From the NCBI RefSeq assembly GCF_034006445.1, contig NZ_JAVESS010000002.1, positions 186,001 through 250,000 of the forward strand: a stretch of 64,000 bases of DNA, read 5' to 3'. Made by a program: the position numbers and the translations under genes. The notes under the pieces are model-generated. The model saw only the letters and a program-made list of their open reading frames with translations, made no database searches and had not been told where the DNA came from. Shown here piece by piece: positions 8,581-17,020 of the stretch; the stretch's first letter is position 1, and each line of letters starts with the position of its first letter. The DNA comes from Desulfovibrio sp. (GTDB lineage Bacteria; Desulfobacterota; Desulfovibrionia; Desulfovibrionales; Desulfovibrionaceae).

Positions 8581-9726
8581 TTACTTGGGCGTCACTTCAC
8601 CCACGTAAACGCGCTTGCCATCTTTGTATTCAATGATGCCCACGGGCATTTCAGCGTCGTGGGTGGCATTGATGGAAAGCAGGCCGAGAGCGGTGGGCAG
8701 ATCCTTGGTTTCGGCCAGAGCCTTGGCAATGGCCTGGGGCTCGGCAGACTTGGCGCGCTTGATGGCGTCAAGAATGAGGAAGTAGGTGTTGTAGCCAAGA
8801 GCGCCGTTAACGTTGGTTTCCTTGTCAGGATAGGTGGCCTTCCAGGCTTCGGTGAAGCGCTTGGCAACTTCGCTCATGTTGGGCATGGCGGGGTCGTAAG
8901 GGAAGGTGGTGTGCAGGAAGCCTTCAGCAGCCTTGCCGCCGAGCTTGAGCGTGTCGGGGTTATCCATGGCGTCCGCGCCCATAAGGCGGAACTTGGCGCC
9001 CAGTTCGCGGGCCTGCTTCATGATGATGGCGCCTTCAGCAAAGTAGGCGGGCATGAACACGATGTCGGGGTTTTTGGAAATCAGTTCGGTCAGCTGGGCA
9101 GTGAAGTCCTGGTCGCCGGAGCTGTACTTGAGGGTAGCGACCACATCGCCGCCCTGCTTTTTGAAGGACTTGGAGAAGAAGCTGGACAGGCCCACGGCAT
9201 AGTCGTTGGTCATGTCCATAAGAACGGCGGCTTTCTTGAAGCCCAGGTTTTCACGGGCATAGGTGGCCGCAGCGGCGCCCTGATAGGGGTCGATGAAGCA
9301 GGCGCGGAAGTAGTACTTCTTGCCCTGGGTCACAAGGGGATTGGTGCAGGAGGTACCCACGCCGGGGACCTTGGCTTTTTCGGCGACTTCAGCGCCAGCC
9401 ATGGCAAGGGAAGAGCCGTAGGTGCCGATAAGGGCCACGACCTTGTCACGTTCCACAAGGCGCTTCACGGCATTGGCCGCTTCAACCTTGTCGGACTTGT
9501 TGTCCACAACAACCAGTTCAACGGGGCGGCCGAGAACGGTGGGCATTTCTTTGTGGGCCAGGCGGACGCCTTCAAGTTCAAGCTGACCGCCAAAGGCATT
9601 CTGCCCGGTCAGGGGAAGGTAAACACCGATTTTAACAGGAGCGGCATCAGCGGCAGGCGCCTGGCCGGCAAAACCAAGGGTGAGCGCCAGCCCGGCCAGC
9701 GCTGCAAAAAGTTTTCCCAGTTTCAT
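8581..9726 (-). CDS. livK: Branched-chain amino acid ABC transporter periplasmic binding protein
   Basis: 381 aa. The first 25 residues are a clear signal peptide (MKLGKLFAALAGLAL, cleavage near APAADA). The mature part begins VKIGVYLPLTGQNAFGG, the typical first strand of the type I periplasmic binding fold used by Leu/Ile/Val and amide receptors. I chose the ATG at 9726, which has a GGAGG box 7 nt upstream; the in-frame extension to 9780 would hide the signal peptide. It is the first gene of the liv operon. The exact ligand cannot be read from sequence: close relatives also bind urea, amides or aromatic compounds. Confidence 0.94.
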   Translation of the reverse strand: MKLGKLFAALAGLALTLGFAGQAPAADAAPVKIGVYLPLTGQNAFGGQLELEGVRLAHKEMPTVLGRPVELVVVDNKSDKVEAANAVKRLVERDKVVALIGTYGSSLAMAGAEVAEKAKVPGVGTSCTNPLVTQGKKYYFRACFIDPYQGAAAATYARENLGFKKAAVLMDMTNDYAVGLSSFFSKSFKKQGGDVVATLKYSSGDQDFTAQLTELISKNPDIVFMPAYFAEGAIIMKQARELGAKFRLMGADAMDNPDTLKLGGKAAEGFLHTTFPYDPAMPNMSEVAKRFTEAWKATYPDKETNVNGALGYNTYFLILDAIKRAKSAEPQAIAKALAETKDLPTALGLLSINATHDAEMPVGIIEYKDGKRVYVGEVTPK

Positions 9727-9789
9727 CCTTTCCCTCCAGGTTTTTTTGTGTTCGCAGGGCTGCGCCAAAGGGCGGGCCACTAGACCCGA

Positions 9790-9818
9790 ATACTAAACAA
9801 TTTGGACGAAGCCTGCAA
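9790..9818 (-). promoter_or_regulatory. Probable sigma-70 promoter of the liv operon
   Basis: On the minus strand, TTGCAG at 9818-9813 and TAGTAT at 9795-9790 are separated by 17 nt. It lies about 65 nt before the livK start. Matches are moderate (3/6 and 4/6). Confidence 0.4.
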
Positions 9819-9845
9819 TTCAGAAATCCCATGAACTCATAAAAA

Positions 9846-11639
9846 TCAGGCAAAAAGACTGGCATAGCGCGCAAAAAGCCGCTTGCCGGGGCGCGAAAAA
9901 CGATCCCATTCGCCCGTAAGCGCCAGACCGGGAACAATGGCCCGCACCACAGGCAGGTCAAAATCCTTTCGGCTGATATCCACGTAAAGCGGATTTCTGC
10001 CATGGTCAGCCAGCACGGCTTCAAGCAGACGGCAGTTGTCTTCGGGCGATGCGAGGCTGTAGTCCGGCAAATCCTCAAGAAAGCGCACAGGCAGTCCCGC
10101 AAGGCCGGGGCCGGAAGGCCGGGGCCGCGTGCTTTGAGACGTTGAATACGGCCAGGGCGTCTCGGTAAGCGCCGCCAGAGCCGCCCGCTGTCCATTAAGG
10201 TTGGCTCCCGTGGCACGGGCAATGCTGCCGTCGCGCCCCATGACAAAGCACTGGTACACGGGTAAGCCAAACTCGGTGGTAATATCCTGAAACTGCACGC
10301 TGATGCCGCAGGCCGCATAGTCATCCAGCAAGGACTGTATGCGCTCGTCACGGCTTTTAAGGCGAAAACACCGCAAACGGCTGAAGGGCGTGGTGGCTTC
10401 AGCGTCGCGCTCAAAAATCTCCGTCAGTGCCGCCTGCCTGGCCTCATCCAGAGTGTTGCCAGAAGCGAGCCCCGTTGAACCGCCAGCCAGAAAGAGCGCC
10501 GGTTCGTCCAGATTGCAGAACAGAAAAACAGCCTGGGCCGGAACCAGCATTGGGCGGCCATCGGCCCCCACAGCGGTGAGCCAGTGCAGGGGCGCATCCA
10601 TATAGGGCGCTTCAACCGGCAAAAGATTGGGGGCAAGGGCCGCCCTGCCCTGCGCCTGCAGCTCAGAAAACCGGGCCTTGCAGAGGGGCATGGCATGCTT
10701 GCGGCCAACTACCTGCCCTGCTTCGCCCTTTGCGCCAGCCTCCGCCGGGCCGACGCTCACGTAGGCACTGGCCCTTTCAACAATTTCCATCGCATAGGAA
10801 GCCCTGGCGGCTGCCAGAGACATCCCCCGCCCGTAGGCCGTGGCCTGCCCGCGCAGCCGGTGGCGCACAGCGCCGCTGCGCACTTCAATATCCACCTGCC
10901 AGGGCCTGAGCAGGGCTATGGGCGAAAGCGAAGCTTCGTGCCGCATTTCTGGCCCGGCTATGGTTCCCGACTCCATCAGGGCGTCCAGCGCGCGCAAAAA
11001 GGTCTTCTGCGCTGCGGGACGTTCCCAGGCGGGCGCGGGGTCAGCGCGCAGCCGCGCATGCTGGTCCGCGATACTGCCCGCATGGGCGGCCATGGCCATG
11101 GCTGCTGCTTCAATGTCTTCATCCGGGAACAGCGGTACAATGCCAGCTTCAGACGGACGCGGCAAGGCATGATGCTCACAAATATTGGTACAAAAAAGTT
11201 CGCTCCAGGCGGCGCTGGCTTCAGCGTCCGGCTGGCTTGCCGCGCGAAGGTACAGCGCAGGGCTGGCATGAGCCAGACGGATGCCCGCATCAGCGGGAAA
11301 ATCGGCGCAAGCCTGCGCATGTTGGGGCAGCAAAATGCCGCACTCCAGCAGCAAGGCCGCCAGAACCGGCCGTGTGAAGGCGTCGTTGGCCGCATCATAG
11401 CAGGTAGCCGCCAGACGGGCCAGCTCTTCAGTTTTTTCAGCGCTCAGCAAACGCAAAAGATGCTGGTGTAAAAAATCGTCCATAGGCGCGGCTTCAAGAC
11501 GCACCAGAGCAGCGGCAAAATCGAGATCAGACGGCGGCACACAGGAAAAATATCCCGTGGTGGCCTGGGTCTCTTCATGCGTGTAAGCGTAGTCGAGTAT
11601 TGGCAAGTGGTCGGTAGAAGGAGCATCGTCCCTGATCAT
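9846..11639 (-). CDS. Stand-alone YcaO-domain protein with N-terminal alpha-helical region
   Basis: 597 aa. Residues ~240-590 form a YcaO domain: E285 and E288-R289 in AMEIVERAS, E399, E407 and E410-R411 in the second helix (TLDEA, LTEIFERDAE), then GANLNGQRAALAALTE and YVDISRKDFDLPVVRA. These acidic residues match the Mg-ATP site of YcaO enzymes, which phosphorylate amide backbones to form azolines, thioamides or amidines, or act in ribosomal protein S12 methylthiolation. The first ~200 residues are helical and repeat-like without a family I can name. The C-terminus (RYASLFA) lacks the PxP ending of cyclodehydratases. No precursor peptide, TfuA or dehydrogenase gene lies next to it, so the substrate is open. 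The start at 11639 was preferred to 11666, which has no ribosome site and lies in a repeat. Confidence 0.85.
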   Translation of the reverse strand: MIRDDAPSTDHLPILDYAYTHEETQATTGYFSCVPPSDLDFAAALVRLEAAPMDDFLHQHLLRLLSAEKTEELARLAATCYDAANDAFTRPVLAALLLECGILLPQHAQACADFPADAGIRLAHASPALYLRAASQPDAEASAAWSELFCTNICEHHALPRPSEAGIVPLFPDEDIEAAAMAMAAHAGSIADQHARLRADPAPAWERPAAQKTFLRALDALMESGTIAGPEMRHEASLSPIALLRPWQVDIEVRSGAVRHRLRGQATAYGRGMSLAAARASYAMEIVERASAYVSVGPAEAGAKGEAGQVVGRKHAMPLCKARFSELQAQGRAALAPNLLPVEAPYMDAPLHWLTAVGADGRPMLVPAQAVFLFCNLDEPALFLAGGSTGLASGNTLDEARQAALTEIFERDAEATTPFSRLRCFRLKSRDERIQSLLDDYAACGISVQFQDITTEFGLPVYQCFVMGRDGSIARATGANLNGQRAALAALTETPWPYSTSQSTRPRPSGPGLAGLPVRFLEDLPDYSLASPEDNCRLLEAVLADHGRNPLYVDISRKDFDLPVVRAIVPGLALTGEWDRFSRPGKRLFARYASLFA

Positions 11640-11659
11640 GTCAACTCTCTCAAAGTTTT

Positions 11660-11799
11660 TTCGCATTGAGAATATCTATTCGCAATGCTTCCAAAGACGC
11701 CAGCTCCGGCGTTTAACCGCGCAGATAAACTGCGCTTACGCCTCCGGGGCGGGCGTCTGCTCCCGATCCGCCAGAGCAATTTCAAAAAGAACTTGCTCC
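11660..11799 (-). repeat. C-element copy 1 (palindromic repeat in front of the YcaO gene)
   Basis: Read on the minus strand: a GAGCAAGTT..GAAATTGCTCT palindrome, a core running GGGAGCAGACGCCCG, GGAGGCGTAAGCGC, TTTATCTGCGCGGTTAAACG, CCGGAGC, then a palindrome GCATTGCGAATAGATATTCT plus CAATGCG. Nearly the same sequence recurs at 47481-47795 on the plus strand, where the last palindrome is split. The core between the palindromes matches at most positions by eye. The element ends about 20 nt before the YcaO start codon. Confidence 0.85.
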
Positions 11800-11911
11800 A
11801 GTGTGGTTGGACAGAATATGCCCAGACCAACCTACACTTTTACTGGGAAAACGCCAGACCAAAAGCAGTGCCGCAGCAATGCACAAAAAAGCGGGCCGCA
11901 AGCGGCCCGCC

Positions 11912-11949
11912 AATAAAAAAAACGAAAGCCCTGACGTGCAGGGCTTTCG
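11912..11949 (-). terminator. Intrinsic terminator of rplM-rpsI
   Basis: Stem CGAAAGCCCTG / CAGGGCTTTCG with a 5-nt loop (11923-11949). On the minus strand it is followed by TTTTTTTTATT. It begins just after the rpsI stop codon at 11958. A second perfect palindrome, GCGGGCCGC / GCGGCCCGC, lies at 11891-11910. Confidence 0.92.
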
Positions 11950-11957
11950 CAAAGCGA

Positions 11958-12350
11958 TTAACGCTTGGAGTACTGGTACCGTGCGCGGGCAGCGCGCAGG
12001 CCGTACTTTTTACGTTCTTTCTTGCGGGCATCCCGTGTGAGGAAGCCGGCTTTCTTGAGCATGGGGCGCAGGGCCGGGTCAACCATCAGCAGGGCACGGG
12101 AAATACCGTGACGCACAGCTTCGGCCTGACCGGTCACGCCGCCGCCAGCCACGTTGATGCGCACATCAAGCTTGTCGGCAAGCTTGGAGAGCACCAGAGG
12201 CTGACGAATGATCATCTGCAGGGTCTTACGGGGAAAATATTCCTCGAAAGAACGCCCGTTGACCGTGATGCCGCCGGAACCGGCATAGATGCGGGTACGC
12301 GCCGTGGCGGTCTTGCGACGGCCGGTGCCGTATTCAAATTTCTCGCTCAT
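11958..12350 (-). CDS. rpsI: 30S ribosomal protein S9
   Basis: 130 aa, the normal length. N-terminal [20 protein letters not shown] and the C-terminal [17 protein letters not shown] tail, which reaches into the P site of the ribosome, are both intact. It follows rplM by 13 nt, the standard L13-S9 operon order, and ends in a strong terminator. Confidence 0.99.
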   Translation of the reverse strand: MSEKFEYGTGRRKTATARTRIYAGSGGITVNGRSFEEYFPRKTLQMIIRQPLVLSKLADKLDVRINVAGGGVTGQAEAVRHGISRALLMVDPALRPMLKKAGFLTRDARKKERKKYGLRAARARYQYSKR

Positions 12351-12363
12351 GGCATTCTACTCC

Positions 12364-12798
12364 TTAATGCGGCAGCGTCAGCGGCTGGGGATTCTGGGCC
12401 GTATGGGGATGTTCGGTCCCGGCGTAAATCTTGAGTTTCTTCAGCATGGCGCGGCCCAGGCGATTCTTGGGCAGCATGCCCTTCACGGCAGTCATCAGGA
12501 CGCGGGAGGGCTTGTCAGCCAGCACGTCGCCGAGAACGGAGGTCTTGAGGCCGCCGACCCAGCCGGAGTGCCGGTAGTATTTTTTATCGGTCAATTTTTT
12601 GCCGGTAACTTTGATCTTTTCGCAGTTAACTACCACGATAAAGTCCCCGTTATCCATATGCGGGGCGAATTCAGGCTTGTGCTTGCCGCGCAGGCGGTGG
12701 GCGATCTGGCTGGCCAGACGACCGAGCACCTGATCCTGAGCGTCAACCACGAACCATTCGCGATTGATGTCTTTGGGGGTGGGGCTGAACGTCTTCAT
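12364..12798 (-). CDS. rplM: 50S ribosomal protein L13
   Basis: 144 aa. [19 protein letters not shown] near the N-terminus and the [20 protein letters not shown] motif define L13. It is an early-assembly protein of the large subunit. It is the first gene of the rplM-rpsI operon and is divergent from the HD-domain gene at 13063. Confidence 0.99.
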   Translation of the reverse strand: MKTFSPTPKDINREWFVVDAQDQVLGRLASQIAHRLRGKHKPEFAPHMDNGDFIVVVNCEKIKVTGKKLTDKKYYRHSGWVGGLKTSVLGDVLADKPSRVLMTAVKGMLPKNRLGRAMLKKLKIYAGTEHPHTAQNPQPLTLPH

Positions 12799-12910
12799 CG
12801 GAGTGACTCCTCACATCTGCAAATATCAGCAGCCCTCAGGCTGCAAAAAAGTTCATTGCGCGATGCGCCGTCGAACGGGGGTGACGACATTTATCGCAGT
12901 AAAGATGGCT

Positions 12911-12939
12911 TCAATACGGCAAACCCCAGAAACTGTCAA
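12911..12939 (-). promoter_or_regulatory. Probable promoter of rplM-rpsI
   Basis: On the minus strand a consensus TTGACA (12939-12934) and a weak -10 TATTGA (12916-12911) are separated by 17 nt. This predicts a leader of about 100 nt before rplM. Confidence 0.45.
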
Positions 12940-13062
12940 GAGCAGCCGCACCAATATCCACCCACGGGCCATAACCCAAGGGCAGTGACATGAAGCCCTT
13001 GAGCTTTACCCCATCTGCCCATATACTGCCAACTGTTTTTCCGACCCGTACCCGGAGAAAGT

Positions 13063-14304
13063 ATGGCGGATATTCGCAAGAGCTTGCTTCAACTAATTTT
13101 TTCAGGCGCATATCTTTTGCGCTGGAACGATAAGCTCCGTCCAGTGGAACTGCTTGAAATCGACAAGCAGGCACACAAGATGCTGCTGGCCTGCGTGCTG
13201 TGGCATGAAAATTCTCTCGGCATGTCTGAAGAAAAAAGGGTGAGCCTTGCCAATGACATCATTGAAGGCGGGCTGTTTGACTATTTTTACCGCCTCATCA
13301 TCACCGACATCAAGCCCCCCATCTTTTATAAAATCAAAGAAAACCCCGACCAGCACCAACAGTTGACCGAGCACGTACTGGAACGGCTGCAACCGGCCCT
13401 CGCGCCCCTTGGCGACTTCTGGCAGCGCATGTGCCGCTGGCACCGCAGCCCCGACGAAGGCAGCCTGCCCCGCCGCATACTCACCGCCGCCCACCTCTAT
13501 GCCTCGCAATGGGAATTCAACCTCATCAAGCCGCTCAACAGCCCTTTTGACGAAGAGATGGACGATATCGGCCAGTCCTTTGTGGACAGGCTGGACAGCT
13601 TCAGCGACTTGAGCGGCCTTGACCAGATGCGCCAACAGGGTACGGCGCTTATCCGCCTGGCCAACCTTTGCGGACAGTTGCGCTTTCAGATACGCTGGAC
13701 GCAAGCGCCGCGCATTCCGGCCACCTCCGTTCTTGGACACATGTTCATCGTGGCCAGCTTCGCCTATTTTTTCAGCCTGTCTGTAAACGCCTGCCCTGCA
13801 CGAGCCAACAATAATTTTTTCTGCGGTCTTTTTCATGACCTGCCCGAAGTGCTCACCCGAGACATTATCTCGCCGGTCAAGCGATCCGTGGCAGACCTGC
13901 CCAAGATTATTAAAGAATATGAAGAAAAAGAACTGGAGCGACGCATTTTTGCCCCGCTTCGCCAGCAGGGCTTCACCGCGCTGGTGGAACGCATATCCTA
14001 TTATCTTGGGCTTGAGGTACAGTCGGAGTTTCAGGAGTGCGTTCGGCGCAACGGCAAGATTGAAAAAATATATGACTTCGGCGCATTGCAGCACGACTGC
14101 AACTTGGATACGCTGGATCCCAAGGACGGCCGCCTCATCAAGGATTGCGACAACCTCGCGGCCTTTCTTGAGGCCCACAGTTCCATCCGCAACGGCGTTT
14201 CATCACCGCACCTGCTCGAAGCCCGCGTCCGCCTGCTGACCCTGCTGCGCCAAAGCCCCCTCGCCTGCCTCAAGCTGGATTCCCTTCTGGCAGACTTTGA
14301 CTAG
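13063..14304 (+). CDS. HD-domain phosphohydrolase-like protein (YfbR-like)
   Basis: 413 aa. The central part carries a metal-binding HD motif set: TSVLGHMFIVASFAYF followed by GLFHDLPEVLTRDIISPVK, which resembles YfbR-type 5'-nucleotidases and related HD hydrolases (His, HD, and the E of PEVLTRD). The N-terminal ~200 residues are unlike anything I can name, so the protein is larger than YfbR. A GGAG box lies before the ATG at 13063. The next gene, an exported unknown protein, follows 20 nt downstream and may be co-transcribed. The substrate (a deoxynucleotide or a signalling nucleotide) is not predictable here. Confidence 0.8.
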   Translation: MADIRKSLLQLIFSGAYLLRWNDKLRPVELLEIDKQAHKMLLACVLWHENSLGMSEEKRVSLANDIIEGGLFDYFYRLIITDIKPPIFYKIKENPDQHQQLTEHVLERLQPALAPLGDFWQRMCRWHRSPDEGSLPRRILTAAHLYASQWEFNLIKPLNSPFDEEMDDIGQSFVDRLDSFSDLSGLDQMRQQGTALIRLANLCGQLRFQIRWTQAPRIPATSVLGHMFIVASFAYFFSLSVNACPARANNNFFCGLFHDLPEVLTRDIISPVKRSVADLPKIIKEYEEKELERRIFAPLRQQGFTALVERISYYLGLEVQSEFQECVRRNGKIEKIYDFGALQHDCNLDTLDPKDGRLIKDCDNLAAFLEAHSSIRNGVSSPHLLEARVRLLTLLRQSPLACLKLDSLLADFD

Positions 14305-14324
14305 CCGCCAGGCACACCACCGCC

Positions 14325-15110
14325 ATGCATACCAGCACACGCCTTTCTACCGCTCTGCCCACCCCGCTACCCGGCGCTGCGTCGCCCGGCAGGGCCGTTT
14401 TGTTCGCCCTGTTTCTCTCGCTGGCGGCATGGCTTGCGCCCTCCACAGAGGCATTGGCCCTCACCGCCTCCAAGGGTCTTTCTTTTTACGCCCGGGATAT
14501 GGAGTACTATTACAAGGAAAAACGCCCCGAAACACTGCCGGGCATCCTCCGCACCTTTGACGCGCAGAACGTCCTCTATGACAGGCAAAAACAGCTCACC
14601 CTGGCCGCTTTTCTTGCCGAGGCCCTCAAGTCGGAGCCCACGGCCCGCCAGACCCTGCTGGCGCAGCTTCCCACACTGAGCAGGGACGGCAAGCGCACCC
14701 TGGCCTGGGCCGTGCACCTGGCACAACTGACGGACGAAGCCGCCCTCATGAACCAGTTGCTGGACAAACAGGACGCCATACTCCTGCAGCAGATCCACCA
14801 GAATCCCACGCCCCTGCTGCAATGGGACATCACCAGCGAAAAAACCGTTTTGCAAATGTACTGGGCCGCATATACAGCTTCGGGCAATGTGGCCTATCTG
14901 GACGCCATCATTGACGCGGCCCTTCGCTACGCCGACCTCAACTCCAGCGGCAGGCAGAATGATCCGGCTTTTTCCGTAAGCCAGACGGCCGCCGCCTCAC
15001 TGTACGAAATGAGCCCGCGCCACGAAGGCGTCCAGGAACGCGTGCAGCAAAGACTCAAGGGACTTTCCGGCCCAAGGGCCGAGACCCTGCGAACCATTTT
15101 GCGGAAATAG
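14325..15110 (+). CDS. Exported protein of unknown function
   Basis: 261 aa. A long basic N-region and a hydrophobic segment (AVLFALFLSLAAWLAP) followed by STEALAL suggest a signal peptide of about 45 residues. The mature part is almost entirely alpha-helical with regularly spaced Leu/Ala and could form a TPR- or HEAT-like solenoid; no catalytic motif is visible. It has no Cys in a lipobox. It sits 20 nt after the HD-domain gene and is followed by an A-element hairpin. I do not recognise the family. Confidence 0.75.
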   Translation: MHTSTRLSTALPTPLPGAASPGRAVLFALFLSLAAWLAPSTEALALTASKGLSFYARDMEYYYKEKRPETLPGILRTFDAQNVLYDRQKQLTLAAFLAEALKSEPTARQTLLAQLPTLSRDGKRTLAWAVHLAQLTDEAALMNQLLDKQDAILLQQIHQNPTPLLQWDITSEKTVLQMYWAAYTASGNVAYLDAIIDAALRYADLNSSGRQNDPAFSVSQTAAASLYEMSPRHEGVQERVQQRLKGLSGPRAETLRTILRK

Positions 15111-15126
15111 AGTAAGAGTTGGGGGG

Positions 15127-15312
15127 AAAATGCTCTGTGGGGGAGGAATGCTTTGTGGGGGAGGGACCCTTTTGCAAAAGGGTCTCCTCCCCCACACCCC
15201 CACCCCCTAAAACTCTTGGTGTAATTACGTGACGCGCCAAGGGTTTTCTGATCTGGAGCAGGGGTTTCAGAAATAACGTCTTTCTGACATCACACCATCT
15301 CAAAATTATCTG
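15127..15312 (+). repeat. A-element copy 3 (uninterrupted, with long tail)
   Basis: Plus orientation, starting 17 nt after the stop of the 261-aa protein gene. Two leading partial units (TGCTCTGTGGGGGAGG, ATGCTTTGTGGGGGAGGG), the ACCCTTTTGCAAAAGGGT palindrome, CTCCTCCCCCAC, and CACCCCCTAAAA. A conserved tail continues to about 15312 (TCTGATCTGGAGCAGGGGTT, then CATCACACCATCTC). The same tail is found after copies 5 and 6. This copy lacks the B insertions seen in those two. From 15313 to 15468 no gene is visible. Confidence 0.88.
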
Positions 15313-15468
15313 CTCTCGCGCTTGCCGCCCTGACCAGCATAGATTCCCCTTCCTGACTCATGCGTCATACCGTTCTACGCGGGCTATCGTCATATGGCGT
15401 GGTGGAGTCCCTACTACAAGCGCATGCCTGATTGGCATGGTTGCCAGAGCTTTCAAGCATACGTCCGT

Positions 15469-16110
15469 TCACAGCAGGGGCACGGCCACAAGCAGACCCG
15501 CCATGCCCATGAGGCAGGCCCCGGCCAGGGTTTCAATGAGCGTAAGACGCCTGCTCAAAAGGCTCCGCACCGCCGGATGCCCAGTGGCGGCGGCCAGCCC
15601 GGCGTCCCACGCAAAAACGAGTCCCGCCATCCACGCGCCCGCAAAAAGCTGCTGTTTCAGGCTGGCGGCTGATCCCATTATGGTGGTCATGAGCGTGAGA
15701 TAGAAAATGGCATTCTTGGGATTGAGCAGGGCCGACGCCAGCCCGGTAAGCAACTGCTTGCCCGCCGCAAGAGGTGTGGCTGCATTAAGGTGAAAATTCG
15801 CCGGCTGCCGCCCTGAACGCACAAGCGCCCAGCCCACCCACAGCAGATACCCCGCGCCCGCCAGTTCCATACAGCGATAAAGCCACGGCCACTGCCGGAT
15901 GAACGACCAGCCCGAAACAGCCAGGGCAATATACAGGGCATTGCCCAGCGCGATGCCAAGACAGATGAACGCGGCCCCGCGCAAACCACGCCGTGCCGCG
16001 TGCCCTACTACCAGAAAAAAATCCGGGCCGGGACTGAGCAAAGCCATGAAGTGCGCCAGCGCCAGTGCGGGAAATGTGGGTGCTATGAACTCCGCGAGAA
16101 TCTGTGTCAT
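15469..16110 (-). CDS. LysE/RhtB family amino acid exporter
   Basis: 213 aa, about six membrane segments. The N-terminal HFMALLSPGPDFFLVVGHAA stretch is the LysE/RhtB signature (SPGPDFF), and GxxLGN-like GIALGNALYIAL follows. Family members export amino acids such as threonine, homoserine, leucine or lysine. The gene is 40 nt downstream of an AraC-type regulator in the same direction, which suggests that the regulator controls it. The exported compound is unknown. Confidence 0.9.
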   Translation of the reverse strand: MTQILAEFIAPTFPALALAHFMALLSPGPDFFLVVGHAARRGLRGAAFICLGIALGNALYIALAVSGWSFIRQWPWLYRCMELAGAGYLLWVGWALVRSGRQPANFHLNAATPLAAGKQLLTGLASALLNPKNAIFYLTLMTTIMGSAASLKQQLFAGAWMAGLVFAWDAGLAAATGHPAVRSLLSRRLTLIETLAGACLMGMAGLLVAVPLL

Positions 16111-16150
16111 GAGATGATGCCTCCTGCACAGACCCTACCCCCCTGCCGGA

Positions 16151-17020
16151 TTATTTCTTGTACGAATGTGACGCGCCCTTGCGATAGCAGCCTGGCGTCA
16201 CAGAATAGAACTTCACAAACATGCGGTGCAGGTGGCTCTGATCCGCGTACCCGGCAGCAGCGGCGGCTTCCGCGATGCTTTTGCCCTGGCGCAGCAAACG
16301 GCGGGCCTTTTCAAGGCGCAGGCAGTGCAGATAGCTTGCCGGGGGCAGCCCGGTGCCACGCCTGAAGGCGCGGGAATAGCTTTCGCGGCGCAGACCGGAT
16401 ATTTCCGCCAGTTGGGACACCGCGTGACGCTCCGTGCACAGGCTGCCCTCCTCCCCGGCTGGCAAAAACCGCACGGCGCTGTCGCAGTCCTCGTCGGCGG
16501 GCCTGAAGCAGCCATAGCCACGCTGCAACTGAACCAGCAGATCAAGCAGCGCCTGCTCGCTGCCTGCCTGACCAGCCAGCATTGCCTGTATGACTTCAAG
16601 GGCACTCGCATAGAGCGCGTTGTCCCGAATCAGGGGAAGCACCGCCACGCAGTTTTCCGGCAGGCCCAAAACCGGGCAGACGCGCTGCGCGAACCAGCGG
16701 CAATCCACGTGCGCCATGTGGTAACTTCTGGACTGCCCGTCCACGGGGTTGCAGCTATGGGCGACGCCCGGCCCGATAAGCACAAGGTCGCCCTTCTGCG
16801 CCTCGTACATCTGGCCGTGCATCTGGCCGTGGGTCTGGCCGTGGGTGTGGCCGTGGAGCCGAAACCGAGTGCGCCCTTCAAGAATGGCCCCAAGTGACCA
16901 GCTGGAATGAAAGTGTTCTGCGTAGGGTTGCACGCTGTCCAGGGTTGTCCGCACCTCCACAAAGGGCAAGGCTTGCGGAGCGGCAAACGTCTGTACGGCA
17001 GAATGGGATTCATGCGGCAT
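16151..17020 (-). CDS. AraC family transcriptional regulator with cupin sensor domain
   Basis: 289 aa from the ATG at 17020. An N-terminal cupin-like arm (AEHFHSSWSLGAILEGRTRF, then GDLVLIGPGVAHSCNP) precedes a C-terminal pair of helix-turn-helix motifs (VSQLAEISGLRRESYSRAFRR and IAEAAAAAGYADQSHLHRMF). This matches AraC regulators that sense a small ligand. The sensor arm contains four tandem 12-bp repeats giving a His/Gly/Gln-rich insert (GHTHGQTHGQMHGQMY). The start is uncertain: the frame stays open to 17137. It is followed after 40 nt by a LysE-type exporter, which it probably controls. Confidence 0.88.
   Translation of the reverse strand: MPHESHSAVQTFAAPQALPFVEVRTTLDSVQPYAEHFHSSWSLGAILEGRTRFRLHGHTHGQTHGQMHGQMYEAQKGDLVLIGPGVAHSCNPVDGQSRSYHMAHVDCRWFAQRVCPVLGLPENCVAVLPLIRDNALYASALEVIQAMLAGQAGSEQALLDLLVQLQRGYGCFRPADEDCDSAVRFLPAGEEGSLCTERHAVSQLAEISGLRRESYSRAFRRGTGLPPASYLHCLRLEKARRLLRQGKSIAEAAAAAGYADQSHLHRMFVKFYSVTPGCYRKGASHSYKK
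16809..16856. repeat. Four tandem 12-bp repeats inside the AraC regulator gene
   Basis: Units at 16809-16820, 16821-16832, 16833-16844 and 16845-16856, each a variant of (A/G)TCTGGCCGTGG. They encode repeated His-Gly-(Gln/His)-(Thr/Met) on the minus strand and stay in frame whatever the copy number. Confidence 0.9.

Noticed and set aside
15127-15312. CRISPR-like array
   Set aside because: The A-elements are scattered singly in intergenic regions, not regularly spaced with spacers, and no cas gene is present anywhere in the window.
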